Below are positions 21,651 through 34,300 of a DNA stretch of 64,000 nucleotides, piece after piece; position 1 is the stretch's first letter, and every line of letters starts with the position of its first letter. The notes under the pieces were generated by a model, which did no database searches, was not told where the DNA came from, and saw only the letters and a list, made by a program, of their open reading frames with translations. The DNA is from Gymnogyps californianus. Its lineage: Eukaryota; Chordata; Aves; Accipitriformes; Cathartidae. The translations under genes and the position numbers were made by a program. The stretch lies in contig NC_059474.1 of assembly GCF_018139145.2 (NCBI RefSeq), positions 38,396,344 through 38,460,343 of the forward strand, written 5' to 3'.

Positions 21651-24600
21651 AAATCACAAAATGTAGGTGCTGCAGTACTTCACTTCTAAACACAGGCCTC
21701 CTTTATTCGATAAGGTCTGAAACATAAGAAATTTTTCATGTTCTTAGGATAGTCAGACTTTTTTTTGCATTATCATGGCCATGAAGTATCTTGCCTCAAA
21801 TGCTAAGTTATAAGTGGATGAATAGACAAGCGCAAACATGGAATCTCTCTGAAAAGTTAACAAGTCTCCCAATGTGAATTGCCCTTTGCCATTGCAGAAT
21901 ACCTCTTGGCAACAATCAGAATACCAATCAGATTAAACACAACTTGCTCTAAAGCTTTTCAAATGAAACAACATGGCTTTATAATAGCATTGAGTAGTAA
22001 CACTTCATTTTATATGTACATTAATTATTGCTGAATTATAATGGAGTTCCTAAAAAGATGTATAATGTTCACATTAATACTAAATGAATTCATTATGATC
22101 AGTGTAATTACAATGAATACTAACTAAATTAATGGCAGTTAGACATGTTAGAAAAAGTGTCACCCATTTACTTGACGTGTTCCAAATGGAATATATTTTG
22201 GTACTGCATTTGTAAGAGTAGTGTGAATAGTTTGAATAGTAGTGTGAAGCAGTGTGTTTAGCAGAGTTTTTTTAGTATCATTGAACAAGCATTGATTTTA
22301 TTGTATGTTGGTTTTCTATACATATATATTCACAAAAAGACATGTATTATCTGAATTACATAAAAAACCCAAAGCTTCAAATCAGTCTGATGCTTCTGTT
22401 TGTATTTAGTTCCACTGTATACTCACATAAGTATAAAATCCTAGATGCAGAGTCAGAAAAATAGGTAGTCAGGAAATAGATTATATATGCTGCTGTGCCC
22501 CAGTTCTGCTACTCCAGTATTCGTGGTGGTGTGCACTTTACAGATCAACCATGTTAGAGACTTGGAATACAGCATTTCCAGGCAGAGCCTGATGTCAGGT
22601 GGTATGTTTAGCATGCTTCTGCATTCATATTTCTTGACCCGTTGGCCTAAGCCTTACATAAACTATTCTTGCCTATGGCAAAAGGAATCTGTCTTGGGGA
22701 TTGTGTCTGTAGCCACATGCCAGATGTCTCATGGGCTCTTTTAGAGTATCAATTGTGCACCAGTTTTCAAGAAAGAACCCAGTTTTATCCACGAGGTAAA
22801 ATTTTAGCAGATTCAATGTGAAGCCTAATTCAACAGGAGCAACAAGAAGAGTTACTTACAATGCACTTTTCAATCAATGGAATGCAATTTTGCTGCCATC
22901 TGTGAGAGCAAACAAAGCAAAAGAAATATAATTTCACATAACTCAGAGAATTATGGAAATTTTATGTACAACTTAACAGAGTATAATTAGATGTTATATT
23001 ACTAATAGGCAACTAAAATGTTATCATACTTTCTTCCACTGCTTTGATTCAGAGGTATCATCATCAACTAGATACCTTCTTTTGCATTCACATATCTAAT
23101 ACTGCATAAACTGTAAAAAACATTCATTCCTTTGTCCAAAGAAGAGAAAAATCAGTGGATTAGTAGGGCAAACAAGGATTGAAAATGCTGCCAAACACCT
23201 GACAAAGCATCAAAACACAGCTGGATTCTTTGTTCACACAACAGAAGATACAAAGAAAGTATCATCCTTTAACTTTTCTTGTACTTTCTTGTATTGTATT
23301 TCAGAGGAAGATGAACTGTAGCCTTCTGGCAATCACTAATGCAGTGTTTGTATTCTGTGTCGAGATTATCCACTTGGGTGCTGCACTGAAGCAGCCTGGG
23401 CTATTTTGACACTGCATCCAGATGCTCCAATTTTGCTTCAGTGACTCAGAGCAGAGCCAAAATGCCTTAAAGCAACGTTCAAAGGGTTAGGTCTTGATGA
23501 ACAATTAAAGTACTCAGAAGAATTGTTCCTAAACATCTCCGGTGCTGAAGTGACTTAAGTGGCCTGGCCTTGGTGTGACATTCAGGCAGGGAATATGTAA
23601 TAGAAAGATTCAGTTCTACTATACATAGCTATGCTTCAGGTGAATGTGGATTTTGTCCCATTTTTATAGGAAAAGTAAAAATAAAATGTAAGTACAAAAG
23701 AAAAAACTCCATGATTTTAACTGCAGTATATCAGTTCTACAAAGAGTGAACATTTGCCTGCTTTATATAAACCAAATTAAAAGGTCTAGTTTGAAATATT
23801 TTATTAAAAGTTGCACTTGTCATATATTCCCACTTCCTCATTTGAGACCTAAATAATTTACTGTTTGAGCAAGATCATAAAAAGAGACTTTCTGATTATT
23901 TTTTGTGAATGAAGGGACATCTTGTAGAATCTAAGCATAATTTCACACAAAATAAATATCTATGTACTTCAGCAGTCCATATCTGAAAACTTACCTTAAC
24001 TCAATTCCAATTGGTAAATATTTATGGGATTGGAAAATTGTTTTGCAAAGCATCATTCATTTAATTGGAGATTAACTATATCTACTAAATAATATAAAGA
24101 AAGACAGAGAAATACATAAGGCTCCAGCACAGGCTTGACTCAACAAGACAGAGAGGCCCTGAAGCAGAAAGCTAGAGGCACCTGATCATCTAACGCCAAC
24201 TAAGCCAAACAATACATTGTTAAAAACTTTCTTACTAATGAAGAACATAGAGAATTGCAATTTCATATGTGCTCAACATAAATTTATTGTGAAAAAAGCA
24301 GGCTTTATGTTATTTTTTTTTATATTTCATGGTTTTCATTCTTAAATTTTGCTTGTTTTTGAGAAAAACAAGCCAGGAAAGGTTCCCATGTTTGCAACAG
24401 TTTCAGTTTGGGTTTTTTTTGGAAGTTCCTGTATATCAATTTTAGTCTTCTGATACTAGGTGAAGAAAGAAAACAATTTCAGGTGGCAAGTGTGGTTGAA
24501 GAAGATTTTACCTGAATAATGATAGCGCAAGCTTTAAGTTGGAGGAGACAGATTTGATACAGAATACATACTGTGTACCAGGAGGAAGTTAACTGTGGGA

Positions 24601-26064
24601 AATCCTGAAAGAGACATGCTGAGATAACTGAGGGCTGTCCTGAAAAAATGTTCTTAAAAAAAAAAAAAAATCACTGCAAAAATTCACTTTATGATCCCTC
24701 CAGCACCTTCTCCTGCTCTGTTTCTGTCAACTTTGCATCTGGTTGCTGCTGCCAGTCAGCTCCCCTACTGTGCTGAACGGGCACTACAGAAGAAACACAT
24801 CCCTATTTGCGTGCCCTGCTGATTTCACAGACAGGTTACAGGTTTCTTCAAACCCCGCAGTCAGTGCAGAAGTTGTCCATGTACTAATGCTTCATATCTG
24901 TATTTGCTTTATAAGAATGGATAATCACTTTAAAGATTTATATCTTGGATGCTTATTTTGTGTATTGCTAAATATGCTTTTTTCTTATTTTGTGAAATCC
25001 ATAAAGAGAAGATTCTTAGATAAGAAACAACATACAGAATGTGTATAAGAATTATTATTACAAGTTTTTATTACCGTTTCTCTTATATGCTGTTTAAATC
25101 CAAGGGAGTGGGCGTGGGAGGAAAGAAATAAAGATTGATTATTTGCATTTTATGATTGTTTTCACTCCTGTAGTTCAGAAAACATTTTCAGTATTGAAAA
25201 TAAAACATTGGCTGAAATATCCTAATCTCTGTGGAACGGAAACTGGTTTTAGTTTTATGGACTAAGAAGGTCCAGCATTATCGAGAATGACAGATGCTTA
25301 GTTAAAAACAGAATTCAGGATGTTTTACTAACAATGGTTTTGCTTGAACAGTGAACTGTAAGAATCCAATGTACTATATCCTTTTGCAAAAAAGTCAACA
25401 AACAACAAATTAACAATTAGCAAATACAAACTGACTCTTCCAGCAAGAATGTCGATTTCTTTGGAGATTCTGATTAGAAAGTCTTTCAGAAAAATGCCTT
25501 ATTTTGTGAGAACTGACACATGAGAACAACTCAGAGTTCAAGTACGTTTCCTATTAGCGTTTAATAAAAAAGCAGCAGCAACACAACAGATCTGTTAGAT
25601 ATTTCATAAAAATCTTCTGATTTTAAGTAAGAGCATCAGAGCTGCCTAAATACCTACTATGGTATAACTGCCTTCCACAGCAGATCTGGATATCTAGGAC
25701 ACTATGCAAAGACTATTCCCTTCCCCCATGAAATGCACAGTGGATCTCTGTGAATATGTGTAACCAGGAAGGGAAAGGATTTCTTTCTTTTCCCAGGTAA
25801 ACTTCTGAATGAGAGAGCTGAAGAAACCCAGTCATGAAGTTTAGCAAGCTTGACTTTGTTCTTTGGATTATGTCTTGATCTTTCTCTTGTTTATCTCTTG
25901 GAGAAGGAAGTGCATTATGTTCTTGACCATTCGTTCACTGATATAAAGCAAAAGATAGCTTGGGAAATCAAGATTAAAAACAAGCTCTCTTTCTAGTTAG
26001 GGGATATCACGCTACCATTCTTATTCCCTTACTACAGCCCTAGAGGAAGGGAAAATAATTCACT
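21651..26064. other. AT-rich noncoding DNA
   Basis: No gene or clear repeat beyond an A15 run at 24656-24670. The open frames at 22487-22744 and 24743-25048 (85 and 101 codons) resemble no family I know and lack exon-like boundaries. Confidence 0.5.
24656..24670. repeat. A15 homopolymer
   Basis: An uninterrupted run of 15 A, not attached to any identifiable retroposed gene copy in the preceding few hundred bases. Confidence 0.75.
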
Positions 26065-26175
26065 GAATTAAGACTCAGGAACTCTGGGTTTCACAACTGG
26101 TATCAGCAAACCTGCTGTGTGACAGATTTGCAATATTTAACAACTTGTTCTGTACATGCAGACTACTATTGAGAC
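26065..26175 (+). mobile_element. MIR (CORE-SINE) remnant
   Basis: The segment reads GACTCAGGAACTCTGGGTTTC, then AACTGGTATCAGCAAACC, then TGCTGTGTGACAGATTTGCA. This mirrors the MIR order of a GAGTCAGGAG..CTGGGTTC box, a CTGGCTCTGCC segment and the GCTGTGTGACCTTGGGCA core. It appears to be the 5' and core part of a MIR copy. It is worn, and an unrelated chance match over part of the length cannot be excluded. Confidence 0.5.
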
Positions 26176-26235
26176 ATTTTCCTGCAAGTGGTCAATAGTT
26201 GACCTTTGCCTGAAAGATTTTGCTGGCTCCCCGCT

Positions 26236-26265
26236 CCCCCCCCCCCCCCAAAAAAAAAAAAAAAA
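26236..26265. repeat. C14 followed by A16
   Basis: Fourteen C are followed directly by sixteen A. Long C runs are unstable and hard to sequence, so both lengths may be inexact. Confidence 0.8.
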
Positions 26266-26892
26266 TCACCTATACTTTATTTTGCCTTTTCCTCACATTC
26301 TTTCACAATGTAAGCTGTAGAGAAAGATGGCTCAGAATTCATAAACAGGCAGTGTTGTTTTTGTATTGATCTTTGTGTCTGAATTGAAATGAGCACTCTT
26401 GTGGCTAGCAAGTTCTACTAGACCTTCTCAATGAAAGCATGCTAGTTCAGTACAGGTTCTTGAATTAAGTGTTAGGAAATATGGAAGCATATGCAGTAGC
26501 GCTTTGTGTATTAATAGTTTTTCAGTTAGATGCTTTAACAAAAGGGGTATTGAAAAAATAAGTCATCTTCCTCCTCCTCCACCCCCACCCCCCAATTTAA
26601 CTAAAATCTTGCATTTACTGCCAAATAAAACCATACTTTGATTTCATTTGGGACTGGCAGAAATATTCAGGAAATATTTAGGAAAAAAAGTGTGGAGAAG
26701 AATTACCCTTCACCATTCCTAAAATCAGTATTTTTGTCCAATCATTAATCTATACACTTGCCAGAGACATAGGCAACTCTGCAGAAGCTACTTAAACACA
26801 AAACTAAAGAACTGGAAATGAAAGATTAGGTTTACACACTCTTTGTAAATCATTCATGGAAGTAAAGAGAATCCCCCCTCTCTTCATTTATT
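26266..26892. other. AT-rich noncoding DNA with a pyrimidine tract
   Basis: A CTCCTCCTCCACCCCCACC-type pyrimidine and C-rich tract lies at about 26563-26594. Nothing else is recognisable before the tRNA-like repeat that starts at 26893. Confidence 0.5.
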
Positions 26893-27317
26893 CAATAGCT
26901 CCGTGGTTAGGGCCTCATCTGATATACAATGTGGGACAATCAGGTTCAAGACCCTCTTTGTCTGCACGTTCTTGAACCCACACTTTCACTTTCCCAGAAG
27001 AGTTCTTAAACCAGTGAGAAATCTATAATTGGCTTCTCTCGATCCCCATGGAAAAAGCTGTTCTGCATGGATTATTTAAATACTGAGTCAAAGAGAGAGA
27101 ATGACTCTTTGGTCTGGTGGTTAAAGCATTCACTTGGGAGGCACATAGCTAGGTCAAAGTAGCAGTTCAAATAGCTCAGGTGAAAGCATACCACTGCAGA
27201 ATATCCAGTGGCTAGGTGATTCCCCTGGAAGGTAGAAAATAAGGGTTTAAATCTCAGTCAGGGGGAAGGAATTGAAACCTAGTCTCCTATATATAGGAGT
27301 TACTGCATTAAAAAACA
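26893..27317. repeat. Composite of five tRNA-like units in mixed orientation
   Basis: Five units of about 45-65 bp share a tRNA-like pattern. Each has an A-box-like segment resembling AGTGGTTAGAGC, a middle CTGGGAGG-like part and a B-box-like GGTTCAA.TCC part. Unit 1 forward, 26896-26954: TAGCTCCGTGGTTAGGGC and GGTTCAAGACCC. Unit 2 reverse, 26971-27017: its complement reads CTGGTTTAAGAACTCTTCTG and ends GGGTTCAAG. Unit 3 forward, 27108-27175: GGTCTGGTGGTTAAAGCATT, CACTTGGGAGG and AGTTCAAATAGC. Unit 4 forward, 27206-27256: CCAGTGGCTAGG, CCCCTGGAAGG and GGGTTTAAATCTC. Unit 5 reverse, about 27271-27312: its complement ends GGAGACTAGGTTTCAAT. No unit folds into a full modern tRNA, so these are not tRNA genes. 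An ancient tRNA-derived SINE or composite repeat is the likeliest identity; I recall similar repeated units in turtle and crocodilian DNA but cannot name the family. Confidence 0.55.
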
Positions 27318-28968
27318 TATGGTAAGTTCTTCAACTTTGTGGGGGTAGAGGTGAGTGGGTGGAGAGGGGAAGATGAAGAAGAGAAACAGTTGTCTCCTCG
27401 CTGCTAGTTTTGTGAATCTATTCTCTTTTCCAAAAAGAAAAAAGAAAGTCATTCCAAATTCAGTCTGAATTTTGAAAAAATTTAGATTGACAGTGTTTTT
27501 TAAGCTTCAGCGATCGATTTATTCACCAGAAATGCATTCAGATATTTGATGTAAAAACACATTGTCCTCCATGCAGGCTCAGATTAGACTGGCAATTAAA
27601 GACTGGATTAAAAATTTTTGCATGTATAAAGCTGCCCCCTCTCCTCCCCCCCCTTTTTTTTGACTGTTGAGTTTGAACTTTCTTTTAATATATGTATGTA
27701 ATATACACTAATAACCCTTGTAGAGCTAGGATTGACTGCCATTTAAGAACTATTTTACAAATTACATTCTCAGAACTTGTGGGGTGAGAGGGAGATATAC
27801 AGTAGAAGCTCTATTAAGTTAACATTTCAAATTGTGCAGGGTATATTCATCATGATTTTTAGCGCATGAGAAAGGAATGGTCATGCTTTTTTTCTTTTTT
27901 TTTGGAGATCGTATCTGGACACAAAGAAGTCAGTGTAGTTCATCTGGCAATATTAGCTTTGAATTTCTATGACATCATGGTTGTAAGCCTCCTATTTTAA
28001 TGCAGTATTTTATATTTCATTTATTATATATTGCCTCCAAACACATCTGAGTCTGTTCTATGAGAAAATAAATCATTATACTGAATAACAGAAAAGTATA
28101 CCTGAATTCCTGACTACTTGCCGTCAGCACTGACCTGTGAATTCATTTGCTTTCCTGAAGATTAGATACAGATTTTTTTGTTGTTGTTTAAATTTGAACA
28201 AAGCATAATTCATTTATGGTATTTAAATCTTATTTTTCTTTCATTGTCACTGTTTCACTCCTAAAACCTTCATGTTTTTCTGACAGCATTCAGAAGCTCC
28301 AGGGATATCAATGACAAGTTAACGGGATGTAAATCTTTCAAACAGAAAGTGGGTTTCAACAGCAAAAGTCTGGTTAAGCTGAAATGTTAAGCTAGAAATA
28401 CAGCATGGCTTTGGATAAAGGAACATTTTCAGCTTAATATAATTACTTCAATAATTTAATTTGCTGATTATATAAATGTTACATATTCAGAAATATTCAT
28501 TCTTAGGCCACCGCTATACAATATTATTGCCTGCTGGTCCGCGTCTCTATATAACACACACAGTCACTATTTAGTTCTTAAGAATATAAGAACATGCTGC
28601 TGCTTTCATATACCACTTAGTTTTCCTTATTTTTTCAAAATATGAGTGCATGCAAAAATAATACAATCTATAACTATTCAATGAAAAACAGTTGGTACTA
28701 TTGGGAAGTTCATCCTCATATGACTAACAGATGGAGCAGGTGTCAGTATTGATAATAGTGGAATTTGTTATTTAGGTTTTATTGGTTATTGTAACAGGTC
28801 ACTGACTACTGATAAACACATGGTGGTCTACAGGTGCTTTCACATAAACAATAACCTGACACATTTGTAGAATTTTGCCTTTTAACTATATAACAAGTAT
28901 TTCACAAAAGAAAAATATGGCCAAATGGGCTTCAACTATTTTTTGAACATGTTATGGAATAAACTGTG

Positions 28969-29015
28969 TAAATAAATAAAGTAAATAAATAAATAAATAA
29001 AGTGTGTAAATAAAC
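28969..29015. repeat. AAAT microsatellite
   Basis: Interrupted tandem copies of TAAA with GTAAA and GTGTGTAAA interruptions. The uninterrupted core is about five units. Confidence 0.8.
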
Positions 29016-31293
29016 CAAAAAAGCATTTCTTATGACGTTATTCAGACATACTCATAAACTGAAAATATGTTAATGCATTCAATAGATAAGCAAACTGGAA
29101 AAAGATTCAGGTTTCGCTAATTACTTTTGTAAAAAAATTCAGTTCAGAATTGTATTACTTAAATTTACAGATGAAATTTTCCAAAAGCACTGTATGATTT
29201 TCCTACCTGCTCACTACTGAATAATAATTCACCTTAACTTGCTTTAATTTCAGCATCACTGAGAAGAAAGCATTAATGGAAAACTCAATGCAGGCCAATG
29301 CAGCTTCCACCATAGAAGAGAAAGTTTATCACTGAATCCTCTATGATCAGGATTGGGCACATGAATTTATCAGAAATAAACAACAACAATCCCATCTACA
29401 ACACTGATGCAGACTATTTTCATCACATAACACAATAAAATATTGTATTGCTTTTGTTGGTTTTTAACTTTGAAATAGAAAAGAACAAACTAAAAATTTA
29501 TGGCTCAGTATGACAATATGCAGCTTTTTTTTGGTAGAAATTAGTTCAGAAGCAATACAGTGATCCTTAGTGACTAAAAAAATAATTAGAGAAAAAATAA
29601 TTAAGAAGTCAAAGCTAATATAATAAGTAGCTTGGTGCTACACTGCAACATATTCTTGTTCAAAATTGTTCACTAATTTATATAAAAACAGAAAAGTAAC
29701 TAAATTGTTTCTGGGTTATTGGTCCCTTAATCTTGTATATTAATTCAGGTAATGTACCACTACAACTAGCTTCCATTTAATTATTTTTATTTATGTACCA
29801 TTAAACTCAATTTTCATTACTTCTGTTGCTGAGGAAAAAGAGGAAGAATGCACTGCATTCGTGTTGTCATCTCATTTCCAGTCCTCATAAGGCCCTTCTT
29901 TCTTACTGAAGAGAGAATCTTTTACAATCTTTAACGTCAGTTTTTATTTCTTTAATTAGGAGTTTCTATCACGACCTTTTCAGTGAACTCTTCACATTTT
30001 AATATACTTCTGCTTCACTACTCTAGCTGATTGTTTCGGAGTTTGTGCAGAACACATTCCTGATCTGCAAGAAAGCTGCTTTCAAGGTCTTTCATATTTT
30101 GCCATAATCCCCTGGTAATTACAAAGGCTCTCTTTGCAACAATAAGCAAGTCTGAGAGGAGTTCCACGGCTCTGCATCACACATTAAATTGTGCTTGGAC
30201 ATTTCAGCTAAATTTACTTCCCTTGAGCCTCAAACTCACGTACAAAATCTGTGAGGTGCCAAAACACAAGAACTGAAAGGTTATAATGATGGTAAACGTG
30301 TCTATACAAAACATTGATTAAATGAAATACAAAACACAGCTTGGATAAAGGCTTTACTTCAGGAGCAGTTAAGTCCTCATTAGAAAAGCAAAGTTGACAG
30401 AGCTTAAAAACACTTATTTTATGGCTGGTAACCATTAATCATCTTTACAGATTTTTTTCTCCCCTAGGATTTTAACAGTGCTTTTCGAATGTTCTTCTGT
30501 AATTACTCATACTTTTAAAATTTTTTATTTTATTTTTTAGGGAAAAATGTGTCTTCCTGTCAAAGAGAAAGTTCCTGCCAGATTTGTGACTTTGCTGCAG
30601 CTATTACTTCAGGTATATGACCCATGAGCTCTCAGAAGTCACCTTTCCAATTATTGTACTTATATAAAGGAAAAGGTACAATACATATCTTCACAAATAC
30701 AAAATCCTCTTTGTTCTATTATCTTTTTCCTTCTTTGAATTTCCTCTATCTATTGCTTGTTGATCAAGAACATACTTGTGTGGTTTTTTAAATCTTCAAA
30801 GGGCTACACCAGGTTCCATCTATAACTCAAAACAAAAATTATAAGGGTCCAGAATACAGTAAACCACTCCCATATCCCTGATCTTGCCTTCGTCTAAAAA
30901 GCTTTAAAAAAAGAATCTGCTTTATGCAGTTTGCTGCCAATATAACTGGTCTAAACTATGTTAAATAATGTTGTAGGATGAGAATACTCTAAAGTAAAAA
31001 TGGTCTGATAACGATCCCTACTTTTGAGAAGACATCCATAACGTTAAGATCAATTTTGTTTAAAAGGTTGTGATAGTAATTTCTGATGCTGCAGCAGTAT
31101 ATAAGATGCCTACCTTTACCTGTTACCTTAAGTTTTCCAGCTTAATATATTCTGTGTTTTTCACTGTGTAGAAGAATACTCCCTACAAATATCTATTGGC
31201 AAAAATGAAATGAGACTAGGGAACTGTGCAAATGAATTTCCACATATTTCATCAGTGAGCTACAGCTGAAAGAAAATCAACTGAATGTTGGTT

Positions 31294-31308
31294 CCCCCCC
31301 CCCCCCCC
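31294..31308. repeat. C15 homopolymer
   Basis: Fifteen C in a row in otherwise AT-rich DNA. The true length is probably polymorphic or uncertain. Confidence 0.75.
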
Positions 31309-34300
31309 ATTTCTTTCATTGACATGGTAAACTTTAACATAGATACCATTCACAAAAACAAGGAGAAAAAGATACCACTAATATGTCGCTCACTTTTTGC
31401 TTAATCACACAGTTCTTCAAACAATCGTCAATTATATGGAAATCTCACCTTTACATTTCAGCTCTACCTGAAAGTTATTTAACCCCTATTTCCCAGAAAC
31501 TCTCTTAACTATAATACTATAGGGAGTTTGTTGATAAGTATTTTTCTGACTCTCCTGATGAAACTTTTTACTACTTTTAATAAATATTCATCTACTCAAT
31601 GAGCCAGAGACAGTAAAAATGATTCTATTCCCTATTTGTTGAAGCAATTTACGTGGGAAACCCAAGTTCTAATTACTATACTAATGAATATTTATATATT
31701 ACATACAAAGTGGAAATACATCAACAAAGAAAATGTCTGAAGGTGTTATGATTAAGGTACTTTCAGGAGAGGAGAGGAGATGCAGGTTCAAGTGAGATTT
31801 GCCTTCCCCTTCAAGATGTGAACTGATTATTTTAATAGCTTTTTCATTGAATTAAATATGCCTGATTCGATTCTGTGAATTCAGTTCATAAAATAATTTT
31901 GGATTTAACGATTTTGTTATTTTCATCTAAATTTACTGTTTTTAAATTACCTGTAATCACATATTTATGGCTAGTACATTCAACGAGACACACCTTTCAA
32001 ACTGCTAGCAAGTGCACATAATACAGCTTGAAAGAATTCCACTGTGTTGCTGGAAACAATTGTAGGTAAAAGCTATTAAGAGACGTGCACATTTTAATTT
32101 GATAACATTATATTAGCAGGTACCACCTTCAGGTTCTGTCTCCACTCATAGTCACTATAAATTTATTTTAAACAAAGAAAGGTCTCAACAGCCAAATACT
32201 ACACTACTTAATGCTTTGTTGATCACGAGCAACCTCCTATTCTCTAGCACCCTGGAAGCCAGCGCATGCTAAAGTGCAATGGTACAAGGCACTTTGTAAA
32301 GCACTACTTAATAAATAAAACAAACATAATGTGGTAATGTATGGCTGTTTCACTATAGCCTCTGCAGAATGCATTATAATACTTTAGTAAGAATACAACT
32401 TGATCAATCAGGGATGACAATATTTAGGTTTATATCAGAAAAAGGCAACTTCCCCTTCCTCATAAAGCATGAACGGAAAACGATAAGAGTTAGGGAGTAC
32501 TCCAAATATCTAGAAACGAGGAATGAATATGACTCCCATATGAATAATTAAATGATTGCCCATAGGCTGTATACATTTAATAGTGAAGGTGCATGCATTT
32601 GCTTCCTTTAATAAAGCAAATATTAGAGACTTTTTTTATTAGTTGTCTTCTAATCCATCTGCTAATAAAGTACCATTTAAAGCCTTGATAAAATTCCTAG
32701 TAATGACTGCAGACATACATTTTATGCGTGTGCATTTTATGTCTAAATATTTTGATAGTATTTTCCTCTGGATTCTCCTTCATTACCCTCACTCAGAACT
32801 TGAAGATACTTACCAAAAGATTTAAAACAAACAGAAAACCAACCCACCCCCAAGTCATGAAGACCTGATTGGGATCAATACACAGAAACTCAGTGTTCAG
32901 AGGAGCCTTTACCAGTACCTAAGCACTTTTTCCTTAACTTGGTATAGAAAAAAGGGAGTGGAAAATAGCCTCACAAAGTACAATAGAAATGGTAAAACTA
33001 AATTAGCACAGAAAGAAACCACGGAATGAATTCCTGCAACTGATGAAAAGTGACACTTAAATGGTGAAAAGAAAAAAAAAAAAGCCCCAAAGGATCTTGA
33101 ACACTTTATAAAGATTTTGTAGTAGAACATTCCAGCTTTCTTTATTACCGTGTTATCCTGTGTTGCGTCTCTTGCATAAAGGCAAGGGACCAACAATCCC
33201 TACAAGTAGCTCATTGAGAAAAGAAATGTGGGAATTTTGGAACTAAAAGGCTAGGATTTGTGTACTACTTCCCAGAAATATACAAAATTGTACACATACA
33301 TTGCTTAACTGACAAAAGTTGGTACCACATCCAGTGTTGAAAGTAATGTAGCAAAGACTACCTTATCAAATCCATGAGTTTTTTAAAATCAAATTTCTGT
33401 GGTAGGCTAACTGTAACAGTTCCATGTTACTTTAAATGTATGCCATGCAGCTGGGTGTTTAGCAGTAGCAATAACCTGTTAGCAACAGCAATAGCCTACA
33501 GTAGAAACACAGCTTTTCCCACTGCAAGCCATAATTCTAGAAAGCTGATCCTACTTGTGAAGACTTAATCAATTGTATTCTTTTTGGAAAAAAAAAATTA
33601 GATTATGTTGTGATAGGGTTTTATTTATTTTTTTATTTGTAAATGAGTCAGAGCATAGTACAGAGAAGTACAGAAAGATTATTGTACAGTTTAGGGAACA
33701 CCTGTCTTCACGTGGATTGGATTCATGTAGTTAAATGGTTTGTTAGTAGAAGTTAGGTAATATTCCATATTATGAAAATTTTAATTTTTAGATTAGAGAT
33801 CATGATTATTAGGCAGGTTTTTGAAGCACAGCATTCTAAGGGAGATTAAAAAAGGAGAAACCCAAGAAGAGACTCCCTATACAAACTTCCCTTTTTAGCA
33901 ATGGAAACAAGCACTTTTTTAAACTTCAGTTGCATGGAAATCACACTATTAAGATGGGGAAAGTATCAAATATTTCCCTAAATAGCCATTCTTGTACCTC
34001 ACTGGAGCCCAGCATATTTTAACTAAAATAAATTACATGAGGGAATTAGTATGGGAACATTGTATATACTTAAAAAGCTTGTTCAGTTTCAAATTGTACA
34101 TATATTTATCATAATTAATTACAGTAGCTAACTTTTCAGCTTAACATTTATTTACGATTAAAAAAAATACCTAGCATAATTCCTTGCAATGGTATTTTGT
34201 GCACATGCTTTAAATTTTCTCTGGTTTTAAACAGATATAATTTTCAAAGAATGTGTTTGCTAAAGAAAAAAAAGGGAAATTATGGGACAAAAATGTACAA

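Noticed and set aside
26896..27312. Functional tRNA genes
   Set aside because: A-box-like and B-box-like segments are present, but no unit has a complete acceptor stem, anticodon stem and T arm.
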